From the NCBI GenBank assembly GCA_002205125.1, contig NIOE01000003.1:248001-312000 (forward strand): a stretch of DNA of 64,000 nt. Reading direction: 5' to 3'. This DNA comes from Roseateles noduli. Lineage in GTDB: Bacteria > Pseudomonadota > Gammaproteobacteria > Burkholderiales > Burkholderiaceae_C. How positions within the stretch are numbered: the stretch's first letter is position 1; the number at the start of each line of letters is the position of its first letter. Made by a program: the position numbers and the translations under genes. Of the stretch, positions 38,968-46,678 are shown piece after piece. The notes below the pieces were generated by a model. It saw nothing but the letters and a program-made list of their open reading frames with translations. It had not been told where the DNA came from and searched no databases.

Positions 38968-39572
38968 GCGCGCACCCCCACGCTGTCCAGGCAGGACTTG
39001 AGCTGATCGAGTCCGCGCCGGACCCAGCTCTTCACCGTGCCCAACGGGGCGCTCAGCATGTCGGCGATCTCGGTGTGGACCAGGCCGCGATAGTAGGCGA
39101 GGGCCAGGGCTTGCCTCTGGGCGGGCGCCAGGGCGAGCATGCAGGCGTCGATGCGCATCTTCACGAGGCTCTCATCGAACAGGGCGTGCGGATCGCCGCT
39201 CGCGTCCGCGGCGACGTCCATCGCCTCGTCGTCGAGCTCGACGGTGTTGTCGCGTTCGTTGCGGCCGGCGCGCAGGGCGTCGATCGCACGGTTGCGGACG
39301 ACATTGATCATCCAGGTCATCGGCGTGGCGGCGTCGGGCTGGTAGCTCGCGGCCTTCTGCCAGATGCTCACGTAGGCCTCCTGGAGCACCTCGTCGGCGC
39401 GCCCCTCGTCGCGCAGCACGCGCAGCGAGATCGAGAACAGGTGGGAGGAGGTGGCGCGGTACAGACGTTCGAAGGCGGCCCGGTCGCGCAGGGCGACGAG
39501 GGCCATCAGCGGGCGCAGGGGATCGGAGGGCTCTTGCGGGGAGGCTTCAGCGCTGGCGTTCATCGGAGGCAT
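38964..39572 (-). CDS. ECF sigma factor (SigK-type, RskA-controlled)
   Basis: 202 aa; an in-frame ATG nine bases later (39563) is an equally good start. Region 2: LYRATSSHLFSISLRVLRDEGRADEVLQEAYVSIWQKAASYQPDAATPMTWMINVVRNRAIDALR (core and -10 contacts). Region 4: LAPAQRQALALAYYRGLVHTEIADMLSAPLGTVKSWVRRGLDQLKSCL, a helix-turn-helix for the -35 element. First gene of the leftward run sigma, anti-sigma, haem sensor, kinase. ECF genes often control their own promoter; the 129-base divergent gap to its right is the place to look, but I saw no sure match. Confidence 0.92.
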   Translation of the reverse strand: MPPMNASAEASPQEPSDPLRPLMALVALRDRAAFERLYRATSSHLFSISLRVLRDEGRADEVLQEAYVSIWQKAASYQPDAATPMTWMINVVRNRAIDALRAGRNERDNTVELDDEAMDVAADASGDPHALFDESLVKMRIDACMLALAPAQRQALALAYYRGLVHTEIADMLSAPLGTVKSWVRRGLDQLKSCLDSVGVRA

Positions 39573-39701
39573 TGTTGGTCAACGCCGAGGCGTCGACCGG
39601 GCATTCTCCGCGCACGCGTGCGGCGTACAAGGCGCTTGCCCGTCGATGGTGCGCGAACGAGGCGACGCGCTTACCCTTTGGGGGTATTGCCGTTCGGACG
39701 C

Positions 39702-39980
39702 ATGATCCTCAGCAAGATGCCACCGCTTCACCGATATCGACGCTCGCTGCTGCTCTTCCTTGTGCTGGGGCAACCGATCATCCTGCTCGTGCTGTACGTG
39801 CACGAGGGGTTCATCATCCTGGCGCTCACGCACCTGTTTTTCTGGAGCTGGCGGGCGAAGTCGGTGCGCTGCGACCGCTGCGACACCCCGCTCGCGCCGC
39901 CGGTGGGCGCGAGCGCGGCTGCGCTCATCCGCAGCCTGCAGGACAAGACCTGCAGGCATTGCGGAGCAAAGCTGGACTGA
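39702..39980 (+). CDS. Small membrane protein with C-terminal zinc ribbon
   Basis: 92 aa. Two hydrophobic segments are close together (RSLLLFLVLGQPIILLVLYV and FIILALTHLFFWSW), then a zinc-ribbon: CDRC and, 30 residues later, CRHC. The ribosome site is weak; an ATG at 39717 is an alternative start. Divergent from the ECF sigma gene and convergent with the next gene, with a shared hairpin after its stop. Function not recognised. Confidence 0.6.
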   Translation: MILSKMPPLHRYRRSLLLFLVLGQPIILLVLYVHEGFIILALTHLFFWSWRAKSVRCDRCDTPLAPPVGASAAALIRSLQDKTCRHCGAKLD

Positions 39981-39987
39981 AGACGGC

Positions 39988-40029
39988 GGGTCTGCCGCGC
40001 CGACCGCATCGAACGGCCGCGGCAGACCC
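39988..40029. terminator. Bidirectional hairpin between convergent genes
   Basis: GGGTCTGCCGCG (39988-39999) and CGCGGCAGACCC (40018-40029) pair perfectly over 12 bp around an 18-base loop. It fills the 55-base gap between two convergent genes, the expected site for a shared terminator. T runs are lacking on both sides. Confidence 0.55.
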
Positions 40030-40035
40030 TGCCGC

Positions 40036-40332
40036 TTACTTCATCGCCTTCTTGTCGGCCTCGGCCTTCTCCTTCATGGCCTTGGCATCTGCCTCGGCCT
40101 TTTCATGAGTCGCCTTGGCGTCCTTTTCGCATTGCTTCTCGGCATCGCCCTTCATGGCATTGCAGGCCTTCTTGGCCGCCTTGTAATCGGCATCGGCCTG
40201 CTTCTTCAGGGCCTTGGCCTGGTCCACGGAGCCCGAGGTCGGGCTGGAGGCCGCTTGCGCCATGGCCGAGCCGGTGGCGACGCCCAGGGAAAGAACGGTG
40301 GCCGTAGCGGCGATGAGCAGGGAACGCTTCAT
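40036..40332 (-). CDS. Small exported Lys/Ala-rich protein
   Basis: 98 aa from the ATG MKRSLLIAATATV, with AGGAG six bases before it. Signal peptide ~1-26 ending AMA|QAAS. The mature part is a highly charged helix of repeating KA/EK units (KALKKQADADYKAAKKACNAMKGDAEKQCEKDAKATHEKAEADAKAMKEKAEADKKAMK) with two cysteines 13 residues apart. Resembles the small periplasmic, TolA-like low-complexity proteins common in Burkholderiales. Role unknown; a single-gene unit. Confidence 0.7.
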   Translation of the reverse strand: MKRSLLIAATATVLSLGVATGSAMAQAASSPTSGSVDQAKALKKQADADYKAAKKACNAMKGDAEKQCEKDAKATHEKAEADAKAMKEKAEADKKAMK

Positions 40333-40461
40333 GAGGATCTCCTTGTCTTTGAACAAAGTGGACGGCGACCGAGGTCGCCGGCTTGCGAGCCACCTGTTCT
40401 GGCAAGAAGCGATCCTTAAGGCAGATGCCGGCCGATTTCAGGCCGATTGAGGGGGCTCCTC

Positions 40462-42627
40462 TCAAGGCGCCTGGAACTTCCACCGCGCGTTGTCCCCGGC
40501 GCAGTCCCATTGCTGGATGCCCCCGCCGTCCAGTCCCGACACGTTGGTCACGTCCAGGCACTTGTTGCTGTGCGAGGCGCGCAGGTAGAAGAAGCCGTTG
40601 CCCTGGTCCTCGATCCGGAACAACTGATTCGCGCCGCCCGTGCAGCTCCATTGCTGGACCGCCGCGCCGTTGGCGGAGCTGACGCCGCTGATGTCCACGC
40701 ACTTGTTGCTGGACGTCGAGCGGAACTGCCACAGGCCGTTGCCCGCGCTTTGCGCGACCCACTTCTGATTCGCGCCGCCGCCGTAGGCCCATTGCTGGAG
40801 CAGGCCGCCGTCCTGCGTCGAACGCTCGCGCACGTCCAACGCCTTGCCGCTGTGCTTGGCGACCAGGACATAGGTCTGGCCGGACACCGGCGTCGTCGCA
40901 CCCGGCGGGTTGGTGGGCGGGGTCGTCGGGGGAGTGGTCGGCGGCGTCGGCGTGTTGGTGCCGGTCGAATCCTCGAACTGCAGCCAGTCAAGGTTGGCGA
41001 CGCCCGTGCCGCCCTTGGCCACCAGGTAGACGTTGTGCACGCCGGTGCTGCGCTGGATCGGCGTCGTCACTTCCTGGAAGCTGGTCCAGCCGCCGGTGCT
41101 CGGCACGGTGACCGTGCCGACGTGCGCGCCGGTCGGGCTGTCCAGGCGGACCTCGATCTGCTTGCCGGCGCTGGACGCATCCACCGCCAGACGCAGCTTC
41201 AGACGGTCGACGCCGCTGCCGAAGTCCACGTCGATGTAGCGCAGCCAGTCGCCCGCGTCGAAGCTGCCGATGCCGGTGCTGTCGAAGCTCACGCCGCTCT
41301 GCGAATAGAACATCTCGGCCTCGAGCCGCGTGGTCGCGCGCCAGGTGCCTTCGAAGGGCAGGTTGCGCACCAGGCTGTTCTTGCCCGTCAGCGCGGCCTT
41401 GAACACGCTGTTGAGCATGGTGTTGGGCGCCATGTTCTTCTCGACGTCCCAGCTGCGCCACTTCGCCTCGATGGTCGCGTAGCTGTCGGTGGCCACGTTG
41501 GGCGTGTTGGCGCCGGCGTTGGTGCTGTTGTAAAGCGCCCAGTTGCCGATGTTGGTGCCCTTGTAGGTCCAGCTCGTCCAGTGCCAGCCGGCCTCGTTGT
41601 AGCGGCGCAGGCCGTACTCCCAGCTGCTCTGCAGGTTGAAGTACATGAACTCGCCGACGTAGTGCGGCACGTTGTACGAGGCGTACTGCTTCTCCTGGTT
41701 GATCTTGGCCTCGGTGAAATTCACCTGCGACTGGTAGTTCGAGTCGTTGCCCCAGTTGTAGTAGTGGAACTCGTAGATGACGTTGGTCCAGCCGTAGTCG
41801 GACGGGCGCGTGATGGCGGTCCAGTCCCAGATGCCTTCCATGATCACGATGTGATTCGGATCGACGGCGCGGATCTCCTTGTAGATCCGGTCGTACATGT
41901 CGAGCACCGGCCGCGTCGCGGGCGCCGGGTAGTTGAGCGAGGGCTCGTTGAGCACGTCGTAGCCGGCGACGGTGGGCTCGTTGCGGAAGCGGGTGGCGAG
42001 CTCGCGCCAGAAGGTCAGCGTCTGGTTCTGGTACGTCGTGTTGTTCCACAGCTGGCCCGAGCCGCCGATGCGGCCGCTGTGATCGGCGCCGTTCTGCGAG
42101 CCCGGCGCGCCGTGCAGGTCGAGGATGACGTACAGGCGGTACTTCTTGGCCATCGCGACCACCCACTCGATGCGGCGGAAGTCGATCTTCCCGGCGGCGT
42201 CGCGCTTCCACGTGCCGTCCTCGTTCATGTGGTTGAGGTAGTAGATGGGCAGGCGCAGGGCGCTCATGCCGAGGTCGGAGAGGATCTTGAAATCCTTCTC
42301 CTGCAGGTAGCTGTCCTGGTAGGCGTTGATCAGCGCGTCGCGGCCGGCATCGCCGAAGCGCTGGCTCAGCGTCTTGCGCATGGTGTAGTCGTCGCCGGCG
42401 CCGGCCAGCGGCGACATCCAGCCTTCGTGCACCTGCCAGCCGCCGAGGTTGACCCCGCGCAGGTAGATCGGATCGCCGGTGCCGTTCTGGTTCCTCACGG
42501 TGCGTCCGTCGACCTTCAGGAAGCTGCTGTGGGCGAGGGCGGTGCCAGTCGTTGCCAGGGCGGCTGCCGCGACCACGGCGGCTGCGGCGAGGGTAGGCAG
42601 AAGAGCGAAGCGCTGCGGGAGTTTCAT
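40462..42627 (-). CDS. Secreted GH5-type glycoside hydrolase with CBM6/35-like and ricin-type (CBM13) modules
   Basis: 721 aa. Signal peptide ~1-32. GH5-like catalytic barrel ~35-420: LRGVNLGGWQVHEGW, LRLPIYY, DLHGAPGSQNG, acid/base E228 in DVLNEPS, FHYYNW, and nucleophile E326 in HYVGEF. A carbohydrate-binding module of the CBM6/35 type follows (ATTRLEAEMFYSQSGVSFDSTG ... GVANLDWLQFE), then a Pro/Thr linker (PTPPTTPPTTPPTNPPG) and a ricin-B lectin domain with three QQW motifs. The arrangement suggests a beta-1,3/1,6- or beta-1,4-glucan-degrading enzyme acting outside the cell; the exact substrate is not determinable. A LacI-type operator candidate lies 143 bases upstream. Confidence 0.9.
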   Translation of the reverse strand: MKLPQRFALLPTLAAAAVVAAAALATTGTALAHSSFLKVDGRTVRNQNGTGDPIYLRGVNLGGWQVHEGWMSPLAGAGDDYTMRKTLSQRFGDAGRDALINAYQDSYLQEKDFKILSDLGMSALRLPIYYLNHMNEDGTWKRDAAGKIDFRRIEWVVAMAKKYRLYVILDLHGAPGSQNGADHSGRIGGSGQLWNNTTYQNQTLTFWRELATRFRNEPTVAGYDVLNEPSLNYPAPATRPVLDMYDRIYKEIRAVDPNHIVIMEGIWDWTAITRPSDYGWTNVIYEFHYYNWGNDSNYQSQVNFTEAKINQEKQYASYNVPHYVGEFMYFNLQSSWEYGLRRYNEAGWHWTSWTYKGTNIGNWALYNSTNAGANTPNVATDSYATIEAKWRSWDVEKNMAPNTMLNSVFKAALTGKNSLVRNLPFEGTWRATTRLEAEMFYSQSGVSFDSTGIGSFDAGDWLRYIDVDFGSGVDRLKLRLAVDASSAGKQIEVRLDSPTGAHVGTVTVPSTGGWTSFQEVTTPIQRSTGVHNVYLVAKGGTGVANLDWLQFEDSTGTNTPTPPTTPPTTPPTNPPGATTPVSGQTYVLVAKHSGKALDVRERSTQDGGLLQQWAYGGGANQKWVAQSAGNGLWQFRSTSSNKCVDISGVSSANGAAVQQWSCTGGANQLFRIEDQGNGFFYLRASHSNKCLDVTNVSGLDGGGIQQWDCAGDNARWKFQAP

Positions 42628-42769
42628 GGGCGTCGAGGGTGAGGTGAAGGGACGGGCCGTCCGTCTGGATCGGTGCCCGTGGGCGATGTGCGATTCTTCG
42701 TCTTCACATCCTCAAAACGGTGCACGCGAAAGCTACAGCGGCTACAGCGCTGCTCTCTTTGTGATGAGC

Positions 42770-42783
42770 TGAAACCGTTTTCA
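42770..42783. promoter_or_regulatory. LacI-family-type operator candidate
   Basis: TGAAACCGTTTTCA is a 14-base near-palindrome with the central CG typical of LacI/GalR-family operators (6 half-site pairs, one mismatch). It lies in the 212-base gap between the GH5 gene (leftward) and the MscS gene (rightward). No LacI-type repressor gene is in the window. Confidence 0.45.
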
Positions 42784-42839
42784 CTCTGAAGAGGTAGAGC
42801 GGCGGGCGGCGCGCGTGCGACGCGTTAACCTGCTGCGCC

Positions 42840-43460
42840 ATGAACAAGCTCTACCAATCCCTGCACGACCGTCTTCCTCCCTGGCTGGCCGAATGGCTGG
42901 ACATCTTCGTCCCGGTGATCGAGGTGGTCGTCATCGGCCTGGGCGCCTGGCTGGTGATGCGCGTGGCCGGGTTGATCAGCCGCCGGCTCACGTCCCGCTA
43001 CGGCTTCCCCGTGAAGGTCGCCTCGCTGTTCCTGCGCAGCATCGGCGTGCTGGTCTACGGCGGCGCGGTGCTGTGGTCGCTGGAGCGCCTGGGGGTGTCC
43101 GGCTCGGTGCTGTGGACGGCGTTCACCGGCTTCGCGGCGGTGGGCGCGGTCGCGTTCTTCGCGGCCTGGAGCGTGCTGTCCAACCTGTTCTGCACGCTGC
43201 TGATCTACATCACGCATGCGTTCCGGATCGGCGACGTCGTGGAGCTGCTCGAGGCCGGCGACCGGCCCGGCGTGAAGGGCCGTGTCGTCGACATCAACCT
43301 GGTCTACACCACGCTGCTGGAAAGCGGCGACGCGCAGAACGGGACGACCCTGCAGCTGCCCAACAGCCTGTTCTTCCAGAGGGCGTTGAGGCGGTGGAAC
43401 GGGACGCCGGCCGACGGGCCCTTGGCGTCGCTGACGTCGCAGACGCTGCAGAAACTGTAG
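42840..43460 (+). CDS. MscS-family mechanosensitive channel (short form)
   Basis: 206 aa. Three hydrophobic helices: ~20-45 (WLDIFVPVIEVVVIGLGAWLVM), ~60-82 (KVASLFLRSIGVLVYGGAVLW) and ~90-125, which is the pore-lining TM3 (FTGFAAVGAVAFFAAWSVLSNLFCTLLIYI) with the Gly/Ala pattern of MscS. A short beta domain follows (FRIGDVVELLEAGDRPGVKGRVVDINLVYTTLLES, LPNSLFFQRALRRW). It is much shorter than E. coli MscS (286 aa) because the C-terminal alpha/beta cage is missing. Likely releases solutes on osmotic downshift. Confidence 0.85.
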   Translation: MNKLYQSLHDRLPPWLAEWLDIFVPVIEVVVIGLGAWLVMRVAGLISRRLTSRYGFPVKVASLFLRSIGVLVYGGAVLWSLERLGVSGSVLWTAFTGFAAVGAVAFFAAWSVLSNLFCTLLIYITHAFRIGDVVELLEAGDRPGVKGRVVDINLVYTTLLESGDAQNGTTLQLPNSLFFQRALRRWNGTPADGPLASLTSQTLQKL

Positions 43461-43564
43461 AGCCAGACGTTTTGCATATGGCGCCGACGGATCGTCGTAT
43501 TGGCATTGAATCGGAGGCCTTCCTAGACTCGCGCCCTCGATTCAACCGCCCAATGAGGAGCCAC

Positions 43565-44995
43565 ATGCTTCAACGTCGCACATCCCCGATGACCGCCTTC
43601 GGGGGAATGGCCACGGCCGCCTTGCTCCTGCTTCCGCTGGGCGCGTCCGCCGCGGACGTCTGCTTCTTCGAGCACTACAACTACCAGGGTGCGAGCCAGT
43701 GCACCTCGGCCGCGAGCGGCGACGTTGCGGCCACCGTCTCGGACCGCATCTCGTCGGTGCGAGTGCCCGCCGGCACGCGGGTCACGCTGTACCAGCATCC
43801 GGGCTTCACCGGCAGCACGCTGGAGCTCACCGGCGACGCGCCCAATCTCAGCGATCGGGGCTTCAACAACCTGACCTCGTCGTTCCGGGTCGCGGCACCG
43901 CCGCCGGCCGCGCCGGTGTGCTTCTACGAGGACTACGACTACCGCGGGCTGAGCGAATGCACCAGCGCGACCGGCGGGGAGATCGCGGTGCTCACCGACC
44001 GCGTGTCGTCGGTGAAGGTGCCGGCCGGGGTGAAGCTCTCGCTCTACGAGAACGGCGGTGCGTCGGGTCGCATGCTCGTGCTGTCGGGCGATGCGCCGAA
44101 TCTGGCGATGGCGGGTTTCAACAACCTCACGTCGTCGTTCAGACGCGAGAGCGCCGGCACCGGCGCGCTGCGCGTGGTCTTCATCGGCAACAGCTTCACC
44201 CACGGCAACGCCAACCCGGTGCTGCACTACAACGCGGTCAACGTCACCGATCTGAACGGCACCGGCTACGGCGGCATGCCGGGGATCTTCAAGCAGCTGA
44301 CGACGGAGGCCGGGCTGAACTACCAGGTGGCCATCGAGGCCGTGAGTTCGCAGACGCTCAGGTTCCACTACACGAGCAAGCGGGCGCTGCTCGACAACCA
44401 GCGCTGGGATGCGGTGGTGATGCAGGACCAGAGCAACCTCGATCCCGCCGCGCCGGGCAATCCGGCCAACCTCATCACGTATTCCGGCCTGCTCGAGAAG
44501 TTCATCCACGGGGTCGACGTGAACGCCAACGCGAATGCCAACCCCAAGGCCAATGTATGGCTGCTGGCGACCTGGCCGCGTCCGGATCAGGTCTACCAGC
44601 CGGGCGGGCATTGGTACGGACAGACGTTGGAGCAGGCCGCGGCCGTGCTGAGCAACGGCTACACGGCCGCCGCCACGCAGAACCGCGGCACGGCCGGGAT
44701 GATCCCGGTCGGCGACGCCTTCGTGCGCGCGATCGCGCAGGGGGTCGCGGATCGCAATCCGTATGACGGTGTCGACGGCGACAAGCTCAACCTCTGGTCC
44801 GGCGACAACCACCATGCCAGCGCGGCCGGCAGCTATCTGGAAGCGCTGATGGCCTTCGCCCGGCTGACCGGACGCGATCCGCGCAGCCTGGGCGCGAACA
44901 GCGTCGCGGCAAGAGCGATGAATCTCACCGCGGCGCAGACGGCCGTGTTGCAGGAGATGGCGTACCGGCAACTGCTGGCGAGTCAGGCGCCGTGA
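43565..44995 (+). CDS. Exported fusion of two beta/gamma-crystallin modules and an SGNH hydrolase domain
   Basis: 476 aa; the ATG at 43565 follows GAGGAG. Signal peptide ~1-27 (LLLLPLGASA). Crystallin module 1 ~29-112 (VCFFEHYNYQGASQCTS, DRISSVRVPAGTRVTLYQHPGFTG, GFNNLTSSFRV). Module 2 ~118-200 is a near-repeat (VCFYEDYDYRGLSECTS, DRVSSVKVPAGVKLSLYENGG, GFNNLTSSFRR). The SGNH domain (~205-476) has block I FIGNSFTHGN and block V DNHHAS with the catalytic Asp/His. It is closely similar to the PEP-CTERM SGNH protein at 21541-22557 but has no sorting tag; instead the crystallins may anchor or stabilise it. An ANANANPKANV insert is unique to this copy. Confidence 0.88.
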   Translation: MLQRRTSPMTAFGGMATAALLLLPLGASAADVCFFEHYNYQGASQCTSAASGDVAATVSDRISSVRVPAGTRVTLYQHPGFTGSTLELTGDAPNLSDRGFNNLTSSFRVAAPPPAAPVCFYEDYDYRGLSECTSATGGEIAVLTDRVSSVKVPAGVKLSLYENGGASGRMLVLSGDAPNLAMAGFNNLTSSFRRESAGTGALRVVFIGNSFTHGNANPVLHYNAVNVTDLNGTGYGGMPGIFKQLTTEAGLNYQVAIEAVSSQTLRFHYTSKRALLDNQRWDAVVMQDQSNLDPAAPGNPANLITYSGLLEKFIHGVDVNANANANPKANVWLLATWPRPDQVYQPGGHWYGQTLEQAAAVLSNGYTAAATQNRGTAGMIPVGDAFVRAIAQGVADRNPYDGVDGDKLNLWSGDNHHASAAGSYLEALMAFARLTGRDPRSLGANSVAARAMNLTAAQTAVLQEMAYRQLLASQAP

Positions 44996-45077
44996 TCGGG
45001 AATGCCCCTATCCCCGACTTAATCGCCGTCTAAGACACGCCGCCAAGAATCCGTCCGCTCATTCCGAGAGGACGCTC

Positions 45078-45794
45078 ATGCAACGACGAACAGTGCTTTC
45101 GCTGCCGGCAGTGCCGGTGCTCGCCGCCGTGTCCGGCGCTCCGATGCTGGCGTCGGCCGGCACGACCGCAGCACCGACATCGACATCGACGTCGACGTCG
45201 ACGGGATGGCGACCTGTCGAGGGTCAGCACTACGAGCGCTTGGCCACACCGCTCGCGACGGCCGCGGGAGGCAAGGTCGAGCTCGTCGAGTTCTTCTGGC
45301 TCGGCTGCGGTCACTGCAAGGCCTTCGACCCCATCCTCGATGCGTGGCAGGAACAGCGTCGCGATGTCGTCTCCATGCGCCGCGTGCACATCTCCGGACG
45401 GGCGCAGGTGGCCGCGCATCAGAAGCTGTTCTTCGCGCTCGAATCGATGGGGCTGCAGGAGCACCTGCGGCCGGTGGTGTTCGATCTGCTCGTGCAGCAG
45501 GGAAAGTCGATGAACACGCCGCAGGAACAGGCCGCCGTGCTCGCCGGCGCGGGCGTGGATCCCAAGCGGCTGATGGAGACCTGCCAGTCCTTCAGCGTGG
45601 CGACGAAATGCCAGCAGGCCAATCAACTGCAGGAGCGGGCCGGTGTCGACGGCGTGCCGACGCTCGTCGTCGGCGGCCGCTTCAGGACCTCGCCCAGCAT
45701 GGCGAGTCGCGGCGCGCGGTTGACGGAAGAGGAGAGCGGCCGGCGGGCAACCGCGGTGGTCGACTACCTGCTGGCGGGGCCGTTGCGCGCCTGA
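45078..45794 (+). CDS. DsbA-like periplasmic thiol:disulphide oxidoreductase
   Basis: 238 aa. Signal peptide ~1-28 (LPAVPVLAAVSGAPMLASA), then a TSTSTSTST low-complexity stretch encoded by GACATC/GACGTC repeats. Thioredoxin fold of the DsbA class: active site CGHC in FFWLGCGHCKAFDP, a helical insertion (~110-190), and the cis-proline loop GVPTLVV. The usual DsbA motif is CPHC; CGHC is the more oxidising or isomerase-like variant seen in some DsbA homologues. It would introduce disulphide bonds in exported proteins. The 3' end overlaps the convergent APH-type gene by 31 bases. Confidence 0.9.
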   Translation: MQRRTVLSLPAVPVLAAVSGAPMLASAGTTAAPTSTSTSTSTGWRPVEGQHYERLATPLATAAGGKVELVEFFWLGCGHCKAFDPILDAWQEQRRDVVSMRRVHISGRAQVAAHQKLFFALESMGLQEHLRPVVFDLLVQQGKSMNTPQEQAAVLAGAGVDPKRLMETCQSFSVATKCQQANQLQERAGVDGVPTLVVGGRFRTSPSMASRGARLTEEESGRRATAVVDYLLAGPLRA

Positions 45795-46672
45795 CTGGCA
45801 TCGCCGCCGTTCTGTCGCTCGAGGTCGTCGCTCCCGAGGTCGAGCAGGCGGCACGCGCTCGAGTTGATGGCGAGGTCGATGGCCGCGCCCCGGTCATCGT
45901 CATCGCCGATGAACCAGGCCGCAGAAAGACCCGTCCAGGCAACGATCCAGCGCAGGAGTCGTTCGGCCGCTATCCCTGTCGACGCGGTGACGATCTCCAG
46001 CCGGCGCTCCAGGCGGCCAGGCAAAGTCGCCAGCGGCCGGTCCGGATCGCTGAGATCGGGATTGGTGAAGAGATTGGCGTAGTCGAAGCCGCGTTCTCCC
46101 CGCAGGCCGTGCGGATCGATGGCCAGCCAGCCGCGCGCGCCGAAGTCGAGCACGTTCTCGTGGTGCAGGTCGCCGTGCAGAGCCACGATCTCGCGCGGCG
46201 CGGCCAGCAGTTGTCGCGCGATCGCTGCCGCCGGCGCAAGCGCCGCATGTGCCGGAGCGAGCTGGAAAAGCGGCTGGAACCAATCCTCCAACGGATGGAG
46301 TTCTGGCATCGGTCCATGGCGCGGCGCGTGCAGGCGCGCCGCCGTGTCGCAGAGGATCCTGCAGGCTTCGTCGTCCTGGCCGGACCACGCCATCTCTGCG
46401 AGATCGCCGGGTCCTGACGCCCGCTCCATCAGCAGAGCGCCCTCGGCCGATTCGAAGATCCGTGCGGCGCCTTCGCCGTTCCACCAGGACAGCAGCCGGA
46501 ACCCGGCCGCCTCGTCGGGGATGCGGGCGACCTTCAGCATGGCCGCTGAATCCTTGTGCCGGACCGGCAGCACCCAACTCGATCGCGTCGTCCGCAGCTC
46601 CCCGTCGGGGCTCAGAGTCCAGCGTTCAAGCCAGGCGACGACGTCGGAAGGAAGGTCGGGATGCGGCTTCAC
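45764..46672 (-). CDS. APH(6)-type aminoglycoside/hydroxyurea phosphotransferase
   Basis: 302 aa. Motifs of the APH(6)/streptomycin-kinase family: ATP-binding beta hairpin with LPVRHKDSAAMLKVA, catalytic loop IVALHGDLHHENVLDF with the invariant Asp and Asn, and the metal-binding IDPHGLRGERGFDYANLF. Family members inactivate streptomycin or, in many environmental bacteria, act on other hydroxyl substrates. Chromosomal context and sequence alone do not prove resistance. No promoter or integron feature nearby suggests recent acquisition. Confidence 0.85.
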   Translation of the reverse strand: MKPHPDLPSDVVAWLERWTLSPDGELRTTRSSWVLPVRHKDSAAMLKVARIPDEAAGFRLLSWWNGEGAARIFESAEGALLMERASGPGDLAEMAWSGQDDEACRILCDTAARLHAPRHGPMPELHPLEDWFQPLFQLAPAHAALAPAAAIARQLLAAPREIVALHGDLHHENVLDFGARGWLAIDPHGLRGERGFDYANLFTNPDLSDPDRPLATLPGRLERRLEIVTASTGIAAERLLRWIVAWTGLSAAWFIGDDDDRGAAIDLAINSSACRLLDLGSDDLERQNGGDASQARNGPASR

Positions 46673-46678
46673 AGACGC

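Noticed and set aside
40447-42642. 731-codon frame opposite the GH5 gene
   Set aside because: Val/Ala/Arg/His-rich shadow; the GH5 catalytic residues are on the minus strand.
45764-46672. Calling the APH-type gene an acquired streptomycin-resistance gene
   Set aside because: No integron, insertion sequence or composition shift around it; environmental homologues often have other substrates.
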